A stretch of DNA of 64,000 nucleotides from Stereum hirsutum FP-91666 SS1 (Eukaryota; Basidiomycota; Agaricomycetes; Russulales; Stereaceae): positions 1,560,702-1,624,701 of the forward strand of contig NW_006763140.1 in assembly GCF_000264905.1 (NCBI RefSeq). Direction: 5' to 3'. Within the stretch, counting starts at the first letter, position 1. Every line of letters begins with the position of its first letter. Shown piece after piece: positions 37,008-47,345 of this stretch. The notes below the pieces were generated by a model, which saw only the letters and a list, made by a program, of their open reading frames with translations, was not told where the DNA came from and did no database searches. Both the position numbers and the translations under genes were made by a program.

Positions 37008-38624
37008 TCAGATGGCACTCGCCTGTTTGCCGGTGGCGGAGGTAGAGCCGGTGCGAGTGGTGCGGTCGGCGGTAGAGACGTGCTCAAGGTCGTGAGGCTA
37101 TAGCGGAGGGAAATGGTGAGCATTAGCGAGGTGTACTTACGTGCACGGTAAGCGGATTTAGCGGAACAAGGACTGACCTGGGCGGGAGAGAGGTGGAGCT
37201 GCTCAGCAAGGCGCTCACCAACGCCGTCGACGTCGCGGGAGCATTCACCACCGTGGAGGAGCTTGCTGCCAATTTCGTTGTGAGCGACGCCACTGTCGAG
37301 CTTGCGGCCACCGTGAAGGAATTCGTTCATGGAGAGAGGAGCATGAATGGTGGACTCGTGAATGATGGGCGCCTCGTGGGTCTCTTCGCGAGTGGGGATA
37401 ACGGTGTGAATGCGGTGCTTGTCGATCGCTGAGTGAAAAGGTTAGAGAGTAGCAGCCTAAGGCGTGGGGTCAACGACTTACTCTCTCTCTCGATGACGGG
37501 CTGAATGACGTGGTGGAGGTGGTGGTGGGTGTGCTCATTGACATGAGTACCCATGTCGACGACTTGCCTCTCTTTGGCGCCGTGCTGAATGGTATCCTTG
37601 TGTTGCCCGACTTGGGCCTTGAGGAACTGAGCGTCTTCAGTCTTGCTGGCGTGCTTCTCGTGGACGTGAGTCACGGGATGGATTTGTTCGTGGTGCACTT
37701 CGGGGCGTTCTTCGACGTGGTGGATGGGCTGGACGTGGTGTTGGACGTGGTGGACTGTGATAGACGAGTGAGACAGCGACAAAATAAGAAGAGAGGGTTA
37801 AGACTGACCGTGACGGTGTTGGTCCTTCTCACGAAGTACCTCCTCGGTCTCGATGTGGCGGACGTTATCGTGGATAACATCTAAGAAATGAAAGTAAGTT
37901 AAGGAAACGAAACGGTTCGAGGAGCGTACATACGTTTGAGCTGGTTGGTGTCCTCAGAGATCTTGCCTTGACCGGTTGGCTTAATCTCGCCGGTGGCGCC
38001 CTTGGGGTGTCCGTGCCTGTGCGGGTCGGTAAGGTCTGAGAATGGCAAAGTGAGCAACACGAAAAAAAGCGCCGAGAAACATGAAGAACGAACCGCCCGG
38101 GCGTTGTCCGCCAATGTGGGTGACAGGCTCGTAACCGTCCTCGGTAGCACGACCACTGCCAGTGGGGCCAGTTCCACCAACGTTTTCACGAAGCTGGCGC
38201 CCGACGCCGCTAGTGGCCATGTTAGCTCCATGGTCGTTGTCACGGTCGCCAGCGGCAGCGCCGACGCCGGCTCTAGCAGCCTCAGCATCACGACCGCGAG
38301 GGGCCGTGTGTGCGGTGCCGCCCGTGCGAGGAGTGGTAGAAGTAGTGGTAGCGTTGGTTGCACCAGGAGCAGCGGTGTCGCGGCCGGCGGTCTTGTCCGT
38401 GGGGACGCTGGAAGAATCGGTGACGCCGTTGCTGGTGTAGCCGCTGTCGGTGGAAGCGGTGTGGCGATGGGTCTTGTTCATCGGAGCAACATCGTTACTG
38501 GAGCTATGCGTAGAGTCCGAGCGGTCTGTAAGCGCGTTCTTAATGGTGGAGCCGATACCTGTGACACAAAGAGGGAGTCGTGAGTAGAGGAGCAAAGAAG
38601 AAAAGGGAGATAGCACTTGCCCAT
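37008..38624 (-). CDS. His-rich soluble protein of a fungal stress/allergen-like family
   Basis: Function unknown. Seven exons, 38624-38621, 38558-38094, 38035-37934, 37880-37809, 37754-37482, 37428-37178, 37097-37008, give 418 aa. N-terminus GIGSTIKNALTD and a 170-aa Gly/Ala/Thr/Asp-rich low-complexity part. The central part repeats short blocks rich in His: HVIHDNVRHIETEEVLREKD, HHVQHHVQPIHHVEERPE, HTHHHLHHVIQPVIERET and TIHAPLSMNEFLHGG. This pattern resembles ascomycete proteins annotated only as 'allergen'; that link is from memory. No signal peptide or membrane segment. The first coding exon is only ATGG and is followed by a GC-AG intron (GCAAGT...CACAG). Confidence 0.78.
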
Positions 38625-39628
38625 GACTTGTTAATGTATTGGTGGTAGAGTGATAAAAATGCGCGGTGGAATTCGATGTGAGAGGCAGGAGTAGATAGGT
38701 TGTGCACAAGACGAAGTCGGTTCTGGTTTATATAGGACACCATGGCGGGGGCGGAAGTTACGTCGGCGCCGGATGCAGGGGGAGATCGGTGCAGGATTCA
38801 ATGCGGTCATTCTGGAAATAGATGACGAAGGAAATGGAGTAAGTGAATCAACTTCCACTCAGACAGAGCGGGATCCAGAGGCGGGAGCCTGACGTTGACT
38901 TGACAGTGACAGGGTTTTGCTTCATCGGTTCAGTGTTCACCAATGAAGCTCGTCGTGCACTCAGGGTGGAGCACCCCCACAGATACATCATTGTAAACGA
39001 CTTTCCCGAGATGACAGTATAATCGCGCAGCCCAGTGAGCGAACGGGAGTCCCACGAAGGACAGGGGCAACGAGAGGGTAGGATATCGATCGAACCCTAC
39101 TTCATGAGAAATGACTCGCCAACGAATTCGGAGTTGTTCCAGAAAATCGAAGAAATATTATCCTGTATCCAGAAGCCCTTGTCAGCCACATACTCCAGTA
39201 CACCAATTTTTGCGAGACAGAGCGAGACAAGTGATGACGCAAGACAAGCATGAAGATGGACGAGCAGCAGCGGAGACAGAGCGGACGTCTCTTTGCGCTG
39301 CTGTCGATCACGACGACTGTCTGCATCCGCAGAGATTGTGGTCGAGGCAGTTTCAGCTTTGTTTTCCGCAGAGCGACACAAAAAGCTCGGATTCAAAAGT
39401 CTAAAGCAATCGCCTGAAGTCCGGCGGAACTAGATCTAAGCTGCCACCTCTAAAGACGTCGCTGGTGTGGCCAGGCTGACGACACCGATGAAAGCAAGGA
39501 GGACGGTGGAGAATGCAAGGTGGAGAACATCGTTTGTGAGGCCCAGAAGTGGCTTCGGTCAGCGTCAGGATCAACAACTTCTCGCTTGAGCAAGTTCAAC
39601 CCTCTTCAACCTCGCCGGCACTCTCCGT
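38625..39628. other. Upstream region of the His-rich gene; possible coding remnant next to the MITE
   Basis: Left part is the promoter of the minus-strand gene. From about 39443 to 39636 the + strand has an open frame with protein-like content (DDTDESKEDGGECKVENIVC and QKWLRSASGS) that runs into the transposon. No start codon or recognisable family. Confidence 0.3.
38727..38734 (-). promoter_or_regulatory. TATA box of the His-rich protein gene
   Basis: TATATAAA on the minus strand, about 105 bp before its ATG at 38624. It argues against starting the protein further upstream. Confidence 0.6.
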
Positions 39629-39636
39629 CCCCCAAC
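39629..39636. repeat. Target-site duplication, left copy
   Basis: CCCCCAAC directly before the element; identical copy at 40074-40081. Confidence 0.85.
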
Positions 39637-40073
39637 AGGGCCCGGGACACTCCTATGAGGGTTGCCCGAAGGGCGACCTCAAAAACAGGTAAAAATACGC
39701 AATTTTGGCCTGGCGAGGGCTTAAAATACGCAAATTCCGGGAAGGGTAGGGCGCCTATTGGCGGGTTTTGTGTGGCGAGGCAAGCTCGATCTTACCCTTA
39801 TAGCCTCACATAACCTCAACTTATCCTAACCTAGCCTAATCAGGATCAACTTCTGTGTCTCTATCGTGCTGCTAGTGTAGGTTAGGGGAAGTTAAGGTTA
39901 GGTTAGGTAAAAGTTGAGGTTATGTGGGCCTCACACCAATAATACGCAAATTTTCGGGAGACCTCGGTGCTCCTGGGCTTAAAATACGCAATTTTTCGGG
40001 AGGGCTTCGCCCTCAACTTGCGTAAAAATACGCAACTTGACCGGGGAACCCTCATAGGAGTGTCCCGGGCCCT
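39637..40073. mobile_element. 437-bp non-autonomous DNA transposon (MITE), hAT-like
   Basis: Perfect 27-bp terminal inverted repeats at 39637-39663 and 40047-40073 start with AGGGCCCGGGACACTCCTAT. They are bordered by an exact 8-bp direct duplication CCCCCAAC. An 8-bp target site is typical of the hAT superfamily, though the TIR does not start with the classic CAGGG. No transposase frame. Inside there is a second, imperfect inverted repeat (39804-39840 with 39890-39925, around CACATAACCTCAACTT) and five same-direction copies of AATACGCAA (39694, 39725, 39941, 39983, 40027). Perfect ends and target sites suggest a fairly recent insertion. Confidence 0.88.
39694..40035 (+). repeat. Five direct copies of AATACGCAA inside the MITE
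   Basis: Copies at 39694-39702, 39725-39733, 39941-39949, 39983-39991 and 40027-40035, each in an A/T-rich context. They lie towards both ends and could be subterminal transposase-binding sites (inference). Confidence 0.7.
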
Positions 40074-40081
40074 CCCCCAAC
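40074..40081. repeat. Target-site duplication, right copy
   Basis: CCCCCAAC directly after the element. Confidence 0.85.
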
Positions 40082-40644
40082 CACACATTCAACGCCGTCT
40101 TCGAATCCGGCCAACCATGCCATGACGACCGTCTTGGTCCTCGACACCTGCCTACCTTGCGCTCAGTCTCCTCTCTTCATATTCTTTGGTTTTGCTCACC
40201 ATGTTCAGATTTTTTTTTGTTGTCGTCTATGTTGCCCTTCGTACTGTCAATGGAGGACCCCGTGCACCTACCCGCACGCTCACATTTCTCTTACATTTCT
40301 CCAATAGGTAGACCCTGGCAGGTAAAAGACGTCCTCCGGTGTCTATGGCGACAGAAGCATTTGCGCTGGCGGGCGACGACGACGACGACCTCGTAGCCCA
40401 GAACAACCTTCGTGAGATCAACCGCTTATCCGATATCTACATAAAGCTAATCCCCAATTGACCACCGGCCTCGTTTTCGCACACACGCTCCCTTCCCGCT
40501 CCTTCCTTTGTTATCCTCTTCTTTCTCTCTGCCCCTGTCATTCCCTGTTTTTCTCTCCGATATAGAGCGCTGTAACGCGTAACGACTTGCTTGTGTCTGG
40601 AATATCAATCTTCACTATCTTAGTCTCACAACCCGTTCGAGACC
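40082..40644. other. Region between the MITE and the next gene
   Basis: Holds the small frame 40345-40461 (listed separately). The + strand frame that enters the MITE would continue here in phase to a stop at 40396 if the element and one target copy are removed. Confidence 0.35.
40345..40461 (+). CDS. Small acidic ORF, or last exon of an unrecognised gene
   Basis: ATG to TGA, 38 aa: MATEAFALAGDDDDDLVAQ then NNLREINRLSDIYIKLIPN. The second half looks like a genuine amphipathic helix. An acceptor-like CTGGCAG lies just upstream (40315-40321) in a frame that would add GKRRPPVS before the Met, so this may be a terminal exon. Family not recognised. Confidence 0.35.
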   Translation: MATEAFALAGDDDDDLVAQNNLREINRLSDIYIKLIPN

Positions 40645-42447
40645 ATGGCGTCTCAATCTGAATTATCACTGCACACGCAACACACGCGAATCAGCACCAA
40701 AACGCTTTCGCAGTATGACGGTCATGCAGAGGGTCACCTCAATTGCGTTGGCCTGTGAGTCCTAAATTTCTCATTCGACCCTTTCATGCATATTTCCAAG
40801 TCTCTTTCTTGCTTCTCTTGATTTACTTATTCGTCCACAACCCCACAGTCGTCACGGCTGGCGCCGTAAATTCTCCGTCTCTCCGCCTGAAGTCGAGATG
40901 TTATCGTACGCTCACCTCGAAGCCGTCCTCGAGCTTCCAACCTTACGCCTCCGCTCCTCCCACCTTCGCATATTCGTCGAAAACCCACCGGACTCTGGCA
41001 CCTTCTCCAAGGTCCGCTTCTGGAAAGATGATGGTTCCCTCCAGTCCGTCCTTGTCAAGGAGTTTTTCGCCCACAGAATGCAGGATGGCATCGTGACCGT
41101 GCTGGACGTGAGGGACGGAAATGACAGGGAGGATACTCTGAGTATCAGGAGTGGCTTTACAGGATCGATGGGAGCCGGGATGGGGAAGGTGGGGAGGTCA
41201 GCAGGACAGACCAAGGAGTGGATCAAGGAAAAGAGGAGGGCAGTGAGTAGGATGGCGAGTACCTCGGGGAGCAGGGGTGGGCAGACGCCTGGGCCAGTGG
41301 ACGATGATGACGACGACGATGAGCATGACGAGTCCCTCCCGGTGCGTTGTGCTGCGCTTCTCAAGGATTGACGCTGTGGCGTCAGCGCCACAGTTCGTCG
41401 GTCCCTGCCCTCATCATCCTGCCTTCAGTATCCCCACTTGCTAACCTTCAGTCCAAATCTAAATGCAGCCTACGCCTGCGCCCGCACCGTCTACCTCCCG
41501 TTTCGGCGCTCTCATGTACGCCATTGGTCTCAAATCCGAAGCCCCGCTACCCCCGCCCCCGCCTCCCAAGACCGAAGCACAACTTCTTGTTGAGAAGAAA
41601 GAGGAAGAAGACAACTTGCGTAAGGTAGACCCCCTTACCTTCGCCTTCACCCATACCATAGCTTTTGCACTTTGGCTTTACGTTGCGAATACTGACGCGC
41701 TATACGTTTCCTTTTCTGTGTGCAGCGCGGATGGATGCCCCCTATCATTCGGCGCATCACTAAAAAATCCACTGGCACGAGATCCAACCGCTCTCTCCGT
41801 TCCCGCCTCGATGAAGCCAATCCGTTCTTCTCACCTTCGGAGCGCAATCTCCTACGTAACAAGAAGTCGAAGACCGGAGAGGACGAGCACATCGGCGGGG
41901 ACATCGCTGGTTCGAGTACTGCTGTCAATGATACCGCGACCGGGACTATTAAGGGGAAGAGCACCAGTGTTGGATTCGGGCTTGGTGGATTGAGTTTGTC
42001 GAGGAAGAAGACGAATGCGAGTGGGACTGCGAATGGGAAGTTCGTGGAGGATATTGGGGACGGGGAAGAGGATGCGGAGGCGATGGAGGAGTTTTCGATC
42101 GTCGAGGGGGATGACGACATGGAGGCTAGCAACGGGGTACAGGGGAAGGACAAGAAGGTGCGCTGAACCGATTGTCATGAGTTTATCTCTGGAAATGTGG
42201 TGCTAATGATGAATCGCTTGGACGGGCGGTCGTGTTGTAACAGAAGTGGCGTCGTCTGTTGGGTAGTAGGGACCATCTTCCTGCTGAGAAACCGGACAAG
42301 GGTAAGGGTAAGGCGTTCACTGGCGCGCAGGTCGTTTCGCAGCCGAAGGACGCGTTCCCGAACACCTCATTCGAGGACGGGACTCGCAGTGTGAGGGCGA
42401 GCGGTGAAGGTAGCAGGAGCGGGAGCGCTGCCGGCAGTATCGATTAG
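40645..42447 (+). CDS. Predicted protein with a conserved-looking N-terminal domain, unknown
   Basis: Five exons, 40645-40754, 40849-41341, 41469-41624, 41726-42157, 42244-42447, join in phase to 464 aa. The N-terminal 150 residues look folded: EVEMLSYAHLEAVLELPTLR, LRIFVENPPDSGTFSKVRFW and VKEFFAHRMQDGIVTVLDVR. Then come linkers with acidic (DDDDDDDEHDE) and poly-Pro stretches, and a short motif FGALMYAIGLKSEAP. The C-terminus is basic and disordered. No signal peptide; one Trp-rich piece RGWMPPIIRRITKK opens exon 4. I do not recognise the family. Confidence 0.75.
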
Positions 42448-44570
42448 GCCTCGCACTGAACACTTAAAGACGGAGCGTGGTTCTGTGGCGGTAATCCTCG
42501 ATGTTCAATCTTCTAGTTCGCGTTTTTTGTGGATGAGTGTACGGTAGGACATCACGTCTTTTTCGATTGATTTATACCGCCCCGTTTGCAGCTCTATTCC
42601 TTTTTTCTATTGTTTGGGTTGCGTCTGTTGTCCTTGCCTTCTCCAAAATCTCACGATCCTTACGTCTCTCTACGTCTCCCCCTTGATATGTGCTTCTCAC
42701 ATTTGTCTCGATCTCTCTGCTGTTGACCATATTACCCCTTGGATTATTTCTTCACTATGGCCGTCTTTGTCACGGCTGTACAATACCGTGCTCTTATTTA
42801 CGTACATACCATCTATATACTGCGTTGTCTATAATTATTTCTTGGTCTTGGTCTCCTTGTTCTCGTCTCGAGTATGCTCGCTCCGTCTGTATTGCGATCT
42901 TGCGAACCTCCAAACCCCCTCCCCGCTCATTGACTTAAAGTTGCTTGGATATTGTTTGCGGTCGTTTATCCTTTCCTTGTCGGTTTCCGATGGTTGGGTA
43001 CATACTTTCGTGGTTGTGGATACTATGCGCTTCCCTAATTTACAACCCTGGTGCTTTTTATATTGTTTGTTGGACTCGCGCTCGCGCTCGTAGCTAGGGT
43101 GCATGCACAGGACGTAGGTACATGCGCCTCCTGGGATCGTGTCTGGGTACGAGCGAGGTGTGGCGCCAAGAGGGGGAACATGAGCCTCAGTACAGGATCA
43201 GGATCGGCCATTTGTTGAGAGTTCAAGCAACTCGGGATACAAATACAGGCAGGCAATTAGGGGACCCGCTCAGTCACATCCGCTTCCGAGAGTTTATAAA
43301 CATGAGGGAGTGTTGATGCATTTCTGTAGTGTATGGCATTGCAAATCATGAAGACTCCTAGAGGGAAGGCGATCCGTGGAAGCATGTTGCGTGCTGCACG
43401 AGGAAGCTCGAGCAGGAGGTGCTAGCTCCAAGGCAGAAAGCTCGCTTAAACGTGTATACGACGTCCAAGCTGCGAGAGGCCATAGTAGCGTTGGAGAACC
43501 TAAGCAGCACGAAACGAGTGTGGCGTAGGAGCTGATCTCAATGAGGAGTACCAAAGGACGACGGCTAAGGTAGCTCAAAGGAGCTGTACCGTCGGATGTT
43601 GAGGGGCAGATCGAAACCAGCATTGCCTCCACATAAACGATCGCCGTTTGGGTGTGTTGGTCTGTGCATGGAAGGCGAGAGGAAGAAATGCCATGGGTGC
43701 ATAGGCGAGCCCATAGTTACAGAGCCCGATCGTAGCCACTGGATCTACGACTCGTGGTAGTGACAAGGAAAGCCCGAGCGAGGTCCAAGCTAAGTAGATG
43801 AAGAGAGACATCCCTTGCAACTCAGCTGAGGAAGCCACGGGCGATCCTTTGTATTGAAGGTGCCACAAGGCGTCACAAGAAACGGAGAGGATGCTTCTGT
43901 GCGGGCGCAGAACGGGATCGGCATTGAAATAATCCGTTTGGCATGTCATTACATGCACGATCATCGATATCAGTGGCCATAGGCAGAGTTCCAAGAGCAA
44001 GACAACAAGCAAGGAGCTATTACTAGGACATTCTACGACCATGGGAGATGGGTGGCGTAAGGACGTTCATCGTTCGGCAAGGGGAGAGCCGGAAAATAAG
44101 ACGCCTCGAGGACAAGGCGTGTCGTGTGCGCTCCGTCAGTTCCGAAGGGAAAAAAGCGAACGGGGATCGAGCTTGCGGGACAAGCGAGGCTAGCAGGTCT
44201 GAGCTCGCTGCGGCTGACGATGGTGGTGGTCGAGGACAGAAGGTGAGGAGCGAAGGCCTCGTTGTGGTGGACGAAAGAGAGGGAGCTGAAAGGGGATGTG
44301 TGGGGAGAGAAATGAAAGAGTGTGATGTCACGCGGTGCTTATGTAAGATTAGTTGAATGTTTCAAGCATTGGCCTGCTTTCCTTTCCTTTCCTCGCTTCT
44401 CCTCTGCGTCCTCGTCTGCCCCCAGAGCTCCGGCTAGCCTGCCCCCTCGCCCGTGTCCTCGTCCTCGCCGTAGCCTCAGCACGCAGCCGTTGATGCCATC
44501 TGCACCCGCGCTTTCAACACATATATCAAGCCCATCCTGCTCTCAACACAGTCAGTCTTTCACCCCCGCC
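42448..44570. other. Long intergenic stretch with T/C-rich 3' flank
   Basis: 42480-43080 is T/C-rich on the + strand (probable 3'-UTR/terminator region). 43300-44040 carries a hydrophobic minus-strand frame listed separately. The rest is the casein-kinase promoter; no other gene seen. Confidence 0.4.
43575..44042 (-). CDS. Orphan hydrophobic ORF, doubtful
   Basis: 155 codons from ATG, with hydrophobic segments LLVVLLLELCLWPLISMIVH and LFIYLAWTSLGLSLSL plus a third around LAYAPMAFLPLAFHA. It overlaps another hydrophobic frame to 43297 on the same strand. It could be an unrecognised membrane protein with introns, a decayed gene or chance. No family match known to me. Confidence 0.25.
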   Translation of the reverse strand: MVVECPSNSSLLVVLLLELCLWPLISMIVHVMTCQTDYFNADPVLRPHRSILSVSCDALWHLQYKGSPVASSAELQGMSLFIYLAWTSLGLSLSLPRVVDPVATIGLCNYGLAYAPMAFLPLAFHAQTNTPKRRSFMWRQCWFRSAPQHPTVQLL

Positions 44571-45959
44571 ATGCCTCCTCGCAGACGTGCCTCTAATGCT
44601 TCCTCTTCCTCCTCATCTTCCTTCTCTAGCATGGACTTTACCTTTGGAGGAAAGTACAGACTCGAAGAGGAACTCGCCGTTGGTGGTTGTGGTTCGTCAT
44701 TTTCCCCTTCTCGAGCCCCACCAAGTTCTCACCCCGCCACCCTCATCACAGGTACCGTTTTCTATGGCGTCCACAACGTCGCGGGCAAAGAGGTCGCGAT
44801 CAAGGTTGAGCCTGCAATCGCGAAACACAGCCCTCTCAGACACGAATCAAAGATATACAAGAGCCTCATGGGCGGTCCAGGAGTTCCCTGGATTCTCTAC
44901 TCGGGCAAACAGGGAGAGTACAACGTCATGGTCATCGACCTCCTCGGTCCTTCTCTCGAGGACCTCTTCAAGATGTGCAATCGTCACTTCTCCCTCAAGA
45001 CCGTCTTACTGTTAGCCGATCAGCTTGTGAGTACTCGTATTTATCGCGATTTACGCGGTCGTCCTACCCCGCGTACCTTCCATATACGGTATTGCCACTT
45101 CCCGTTTGGGAGATCTGGCTATCCAGTTACGCTCCAGGCCGCTGTCCCTCTCCTTGTTTCGTCAAGGCCACTTGATTAGCTTCGGATCTCGATGGCCCTT
45201 TGGTTTCATCATCCCGTCCCGCGCGAAATCCTCTGACGTCGCGACCCCGTCATCCCGTCATTATTTTTAGCTGACCAACGTTTTCTCCATCTTCAGCTCC
45301 TCCGAACTGAGTTTATTCACGCGAATGGGCTCGTCCATCGCGACATAAAGCCTGCAAATTTCGTCATGGGCACTCATCAAGCCTCCCATCTCGTCAATGT
45401 CATTGACTTTGGCCTCGCCAAAAAATACCGTGATCACCGAACAGGCGCTCATATCCCATACCACCAAGACGAGCATCACGGCGTCGGCACATCTCTTTTC
45501 GCATCCATAAACACACATCAGGGTATCGAATGCTCACCACGAGATGACCTCGAGTCCCTATCCTACATGCTCATCTACTTCCTTCGGGGCACATTACCGT
45601 GGAGGAAACTGAAGAGCACGACCGTGTCGGGAACCTGGGATCTCATCAGGGACGCGAAGCTCCAATGCGAAAGTGCGGGCACGTTGGTTCATGGGCTTCC
45701 TAGAGAGTTCAAGACCCTCCACGAGTATGCCCGCGGGCTCCAGTTTGGGGATACGCCGGATTATACGGCTTTAAGGCGGATGTTCCACGATTTGGGGGAC
45801 AGAATGGGCGTCGTGTATCCAGAATTGGAGCTCGCGGGCTCAGACGTGTCGCAGGAATGGAGAGGATTCGATTGGATGGTGGGCAGGAAGGGAGAGCGGA
45901 GAGGAAGGACGTGCGCGGCTTGCAAGAAGAGGGCCGAAGCATTGTGGGCGACTTCATGA
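44571..45959 (+). CDS. Casein kinase 1 family protein kinase
   Basis: Ser/Thr kinase of the CK1 group. Three exons, 44571-44691, 44752-45026, 45297-45959, give 352 aa. Gly-loop AVGGCGTVFYG, catalytic Lys58 in EVAIKVE, catalytic loop HRDIKPANFVMG (Asp148), DFGLAKKYRD (Asp169), and the CK1-specific stretch SINTHQGIECSPRDDLESL with YFLRGTLPW. Differences from the usual CK1: HRDIKPANF in place of PENF, and almost no C-terminal tail beyond a short CAACKKRAEALWATS. It is probably one of the extra CK1 paralogues found in basidiomycetes rather than the main Hrr25/Yck type. The third exon is preceded by a 270-bp intron. Confidence 0.9.
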
Positions 45960-47345
45960 TGAGTCGTGCGGGGAGGGGGTAGCGAGGATGCTATGTGCGC
46001 TTGTAGGCTTGACGTTGGAGGATGCTTGACGTGAGTCGCTGTCTCCTGTGTTTTCTTTGTTTGTAACGAGCATCGGCTTAATGTGTATTATAGTGAGTCG
46101 AACCAGTATGGTGACGTGATTGCCACACAAAGCGAACGGAAGCCCGCCCCACCCAGAGCTGTCCACCGTTCGAAGACTGCTTCTACTACCTTGCCGCCCA
46201 TATTATTCTTCATTATCGCCTGACGCAGCCTCACTATATTCTATCTCAACCATTGACCCTGAGGGTTCTGGTTTCGGATTCGATTGACCATTCGGTTCGA
46301 TGGCGGTATTCATATTGTGGCCCTGCGTTAGCTAGTTGTGCATTTCTGGGATGCTTGCCGCTTGGAACTAGCTATGCCGAAGGGCTGGTAGCATTTAATC
46401 AACAGGTATGTGTTTGCTTCTGCCTTTCCCCCGTGGCAACGACTAATGTCAATATTCATACTTTGTAGACCTTTGTACCTTCACCTTTTGTACCTTCTAT
46501 AAGTGGAGTTTTTCGGAGGCGCTTCCTATCCAGAGCGTCTCGTCGTCGTTGCCTTTCAAGTTTCCCTCCACTCGTTTCTGGCATTCTCTCGCATTTCACC
46601 AAACATCTTGAACAGTGCATGCATATCTACTGCCATCCCCTCTCTCCCTTTTCACACCGTCCATTATCCTTCTTCGTGTCACTGTGCAAATACATCCATG
46701 CGTCGACGCAATCACTCCGTTCACTTTTCCCCCATCTTGTCTCTCTTATTTATGTATCACGCTCTTTTGCTTCTGATTCAGTTCTACAGTATCTTCTCAC
46801 CGGGAAGAGTGCCACTACAATTGACAGAGCACCTCTCCCTGCAAACTCCCTTCTCAATGCACCCACTTCTTTTTAGCCCAATTGCAGACTCATCACGGAC
46901 TCGTACTTTCTTCATTCAACCTTTCTACTCTCACGAACGGAACGTCTCACCCCAACCACCACCATCTGCATTCGATTCATTCCCATTCTTTTCTTCCCTT
47001 TCGTCCTCTTTCCCTTCTTATCCTCCCTCGACTTCATCTTTCAGGGTCTGTTCTTGTGAATTTGTATATACTTGACCTGCTTTGTACTTTTTATATCTTT
47101 ACATAGTTTCTGCTCTGTTCAATACAAGTATCGGGCGTTGGCCTGTCCATCTTGTGTGCCTTTGCCGTTTTAATGTGGTGCTTGAGACTGAATATTGCTT
47201 AGCACAATTCTTCCGGAAGAGAATTGCCGTTCGTCTTGTGGCCGGCAAACTCCGGCCGAGAAGCCGCGGAATCTTGGCGCAAGTCTATTGCTTGACTGTC
47301 CTCATCGACGCCGACGACGAACCCACCCCCTCAAGAATATTCCCG
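45960..47345. other. CK1 3' flank and pyrimidine-rich eL14 upstream region
   Basis: 46500-47080 is strongly T/C-rich on the + strand, typical of highly expressed fungal promoters. Long open frames here come from this skew and are not protein-like. Confidence 0.4.

Noticed and set aside
38540..38743. Upstream exon for the His-rich gene starting MVSYINQNRLRLVHN
   Set aside because: It would place the start at the TATA box; the GC-AG intron from the ATG at 38624 is a simpler fit.
39840..39925. GGTTAG repeats in the MITE as telomere-like DNA
   Set aside because: Only two or three imperfect units and they form part of the element's internal inverted repeat.
46503..47075. 190-codon ORF upstream of eL14
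   Set aside because: Only Ser/Phe/Leu/Pro-rich from the pyrimidine tract; first codons not a typical start and no family pattern.
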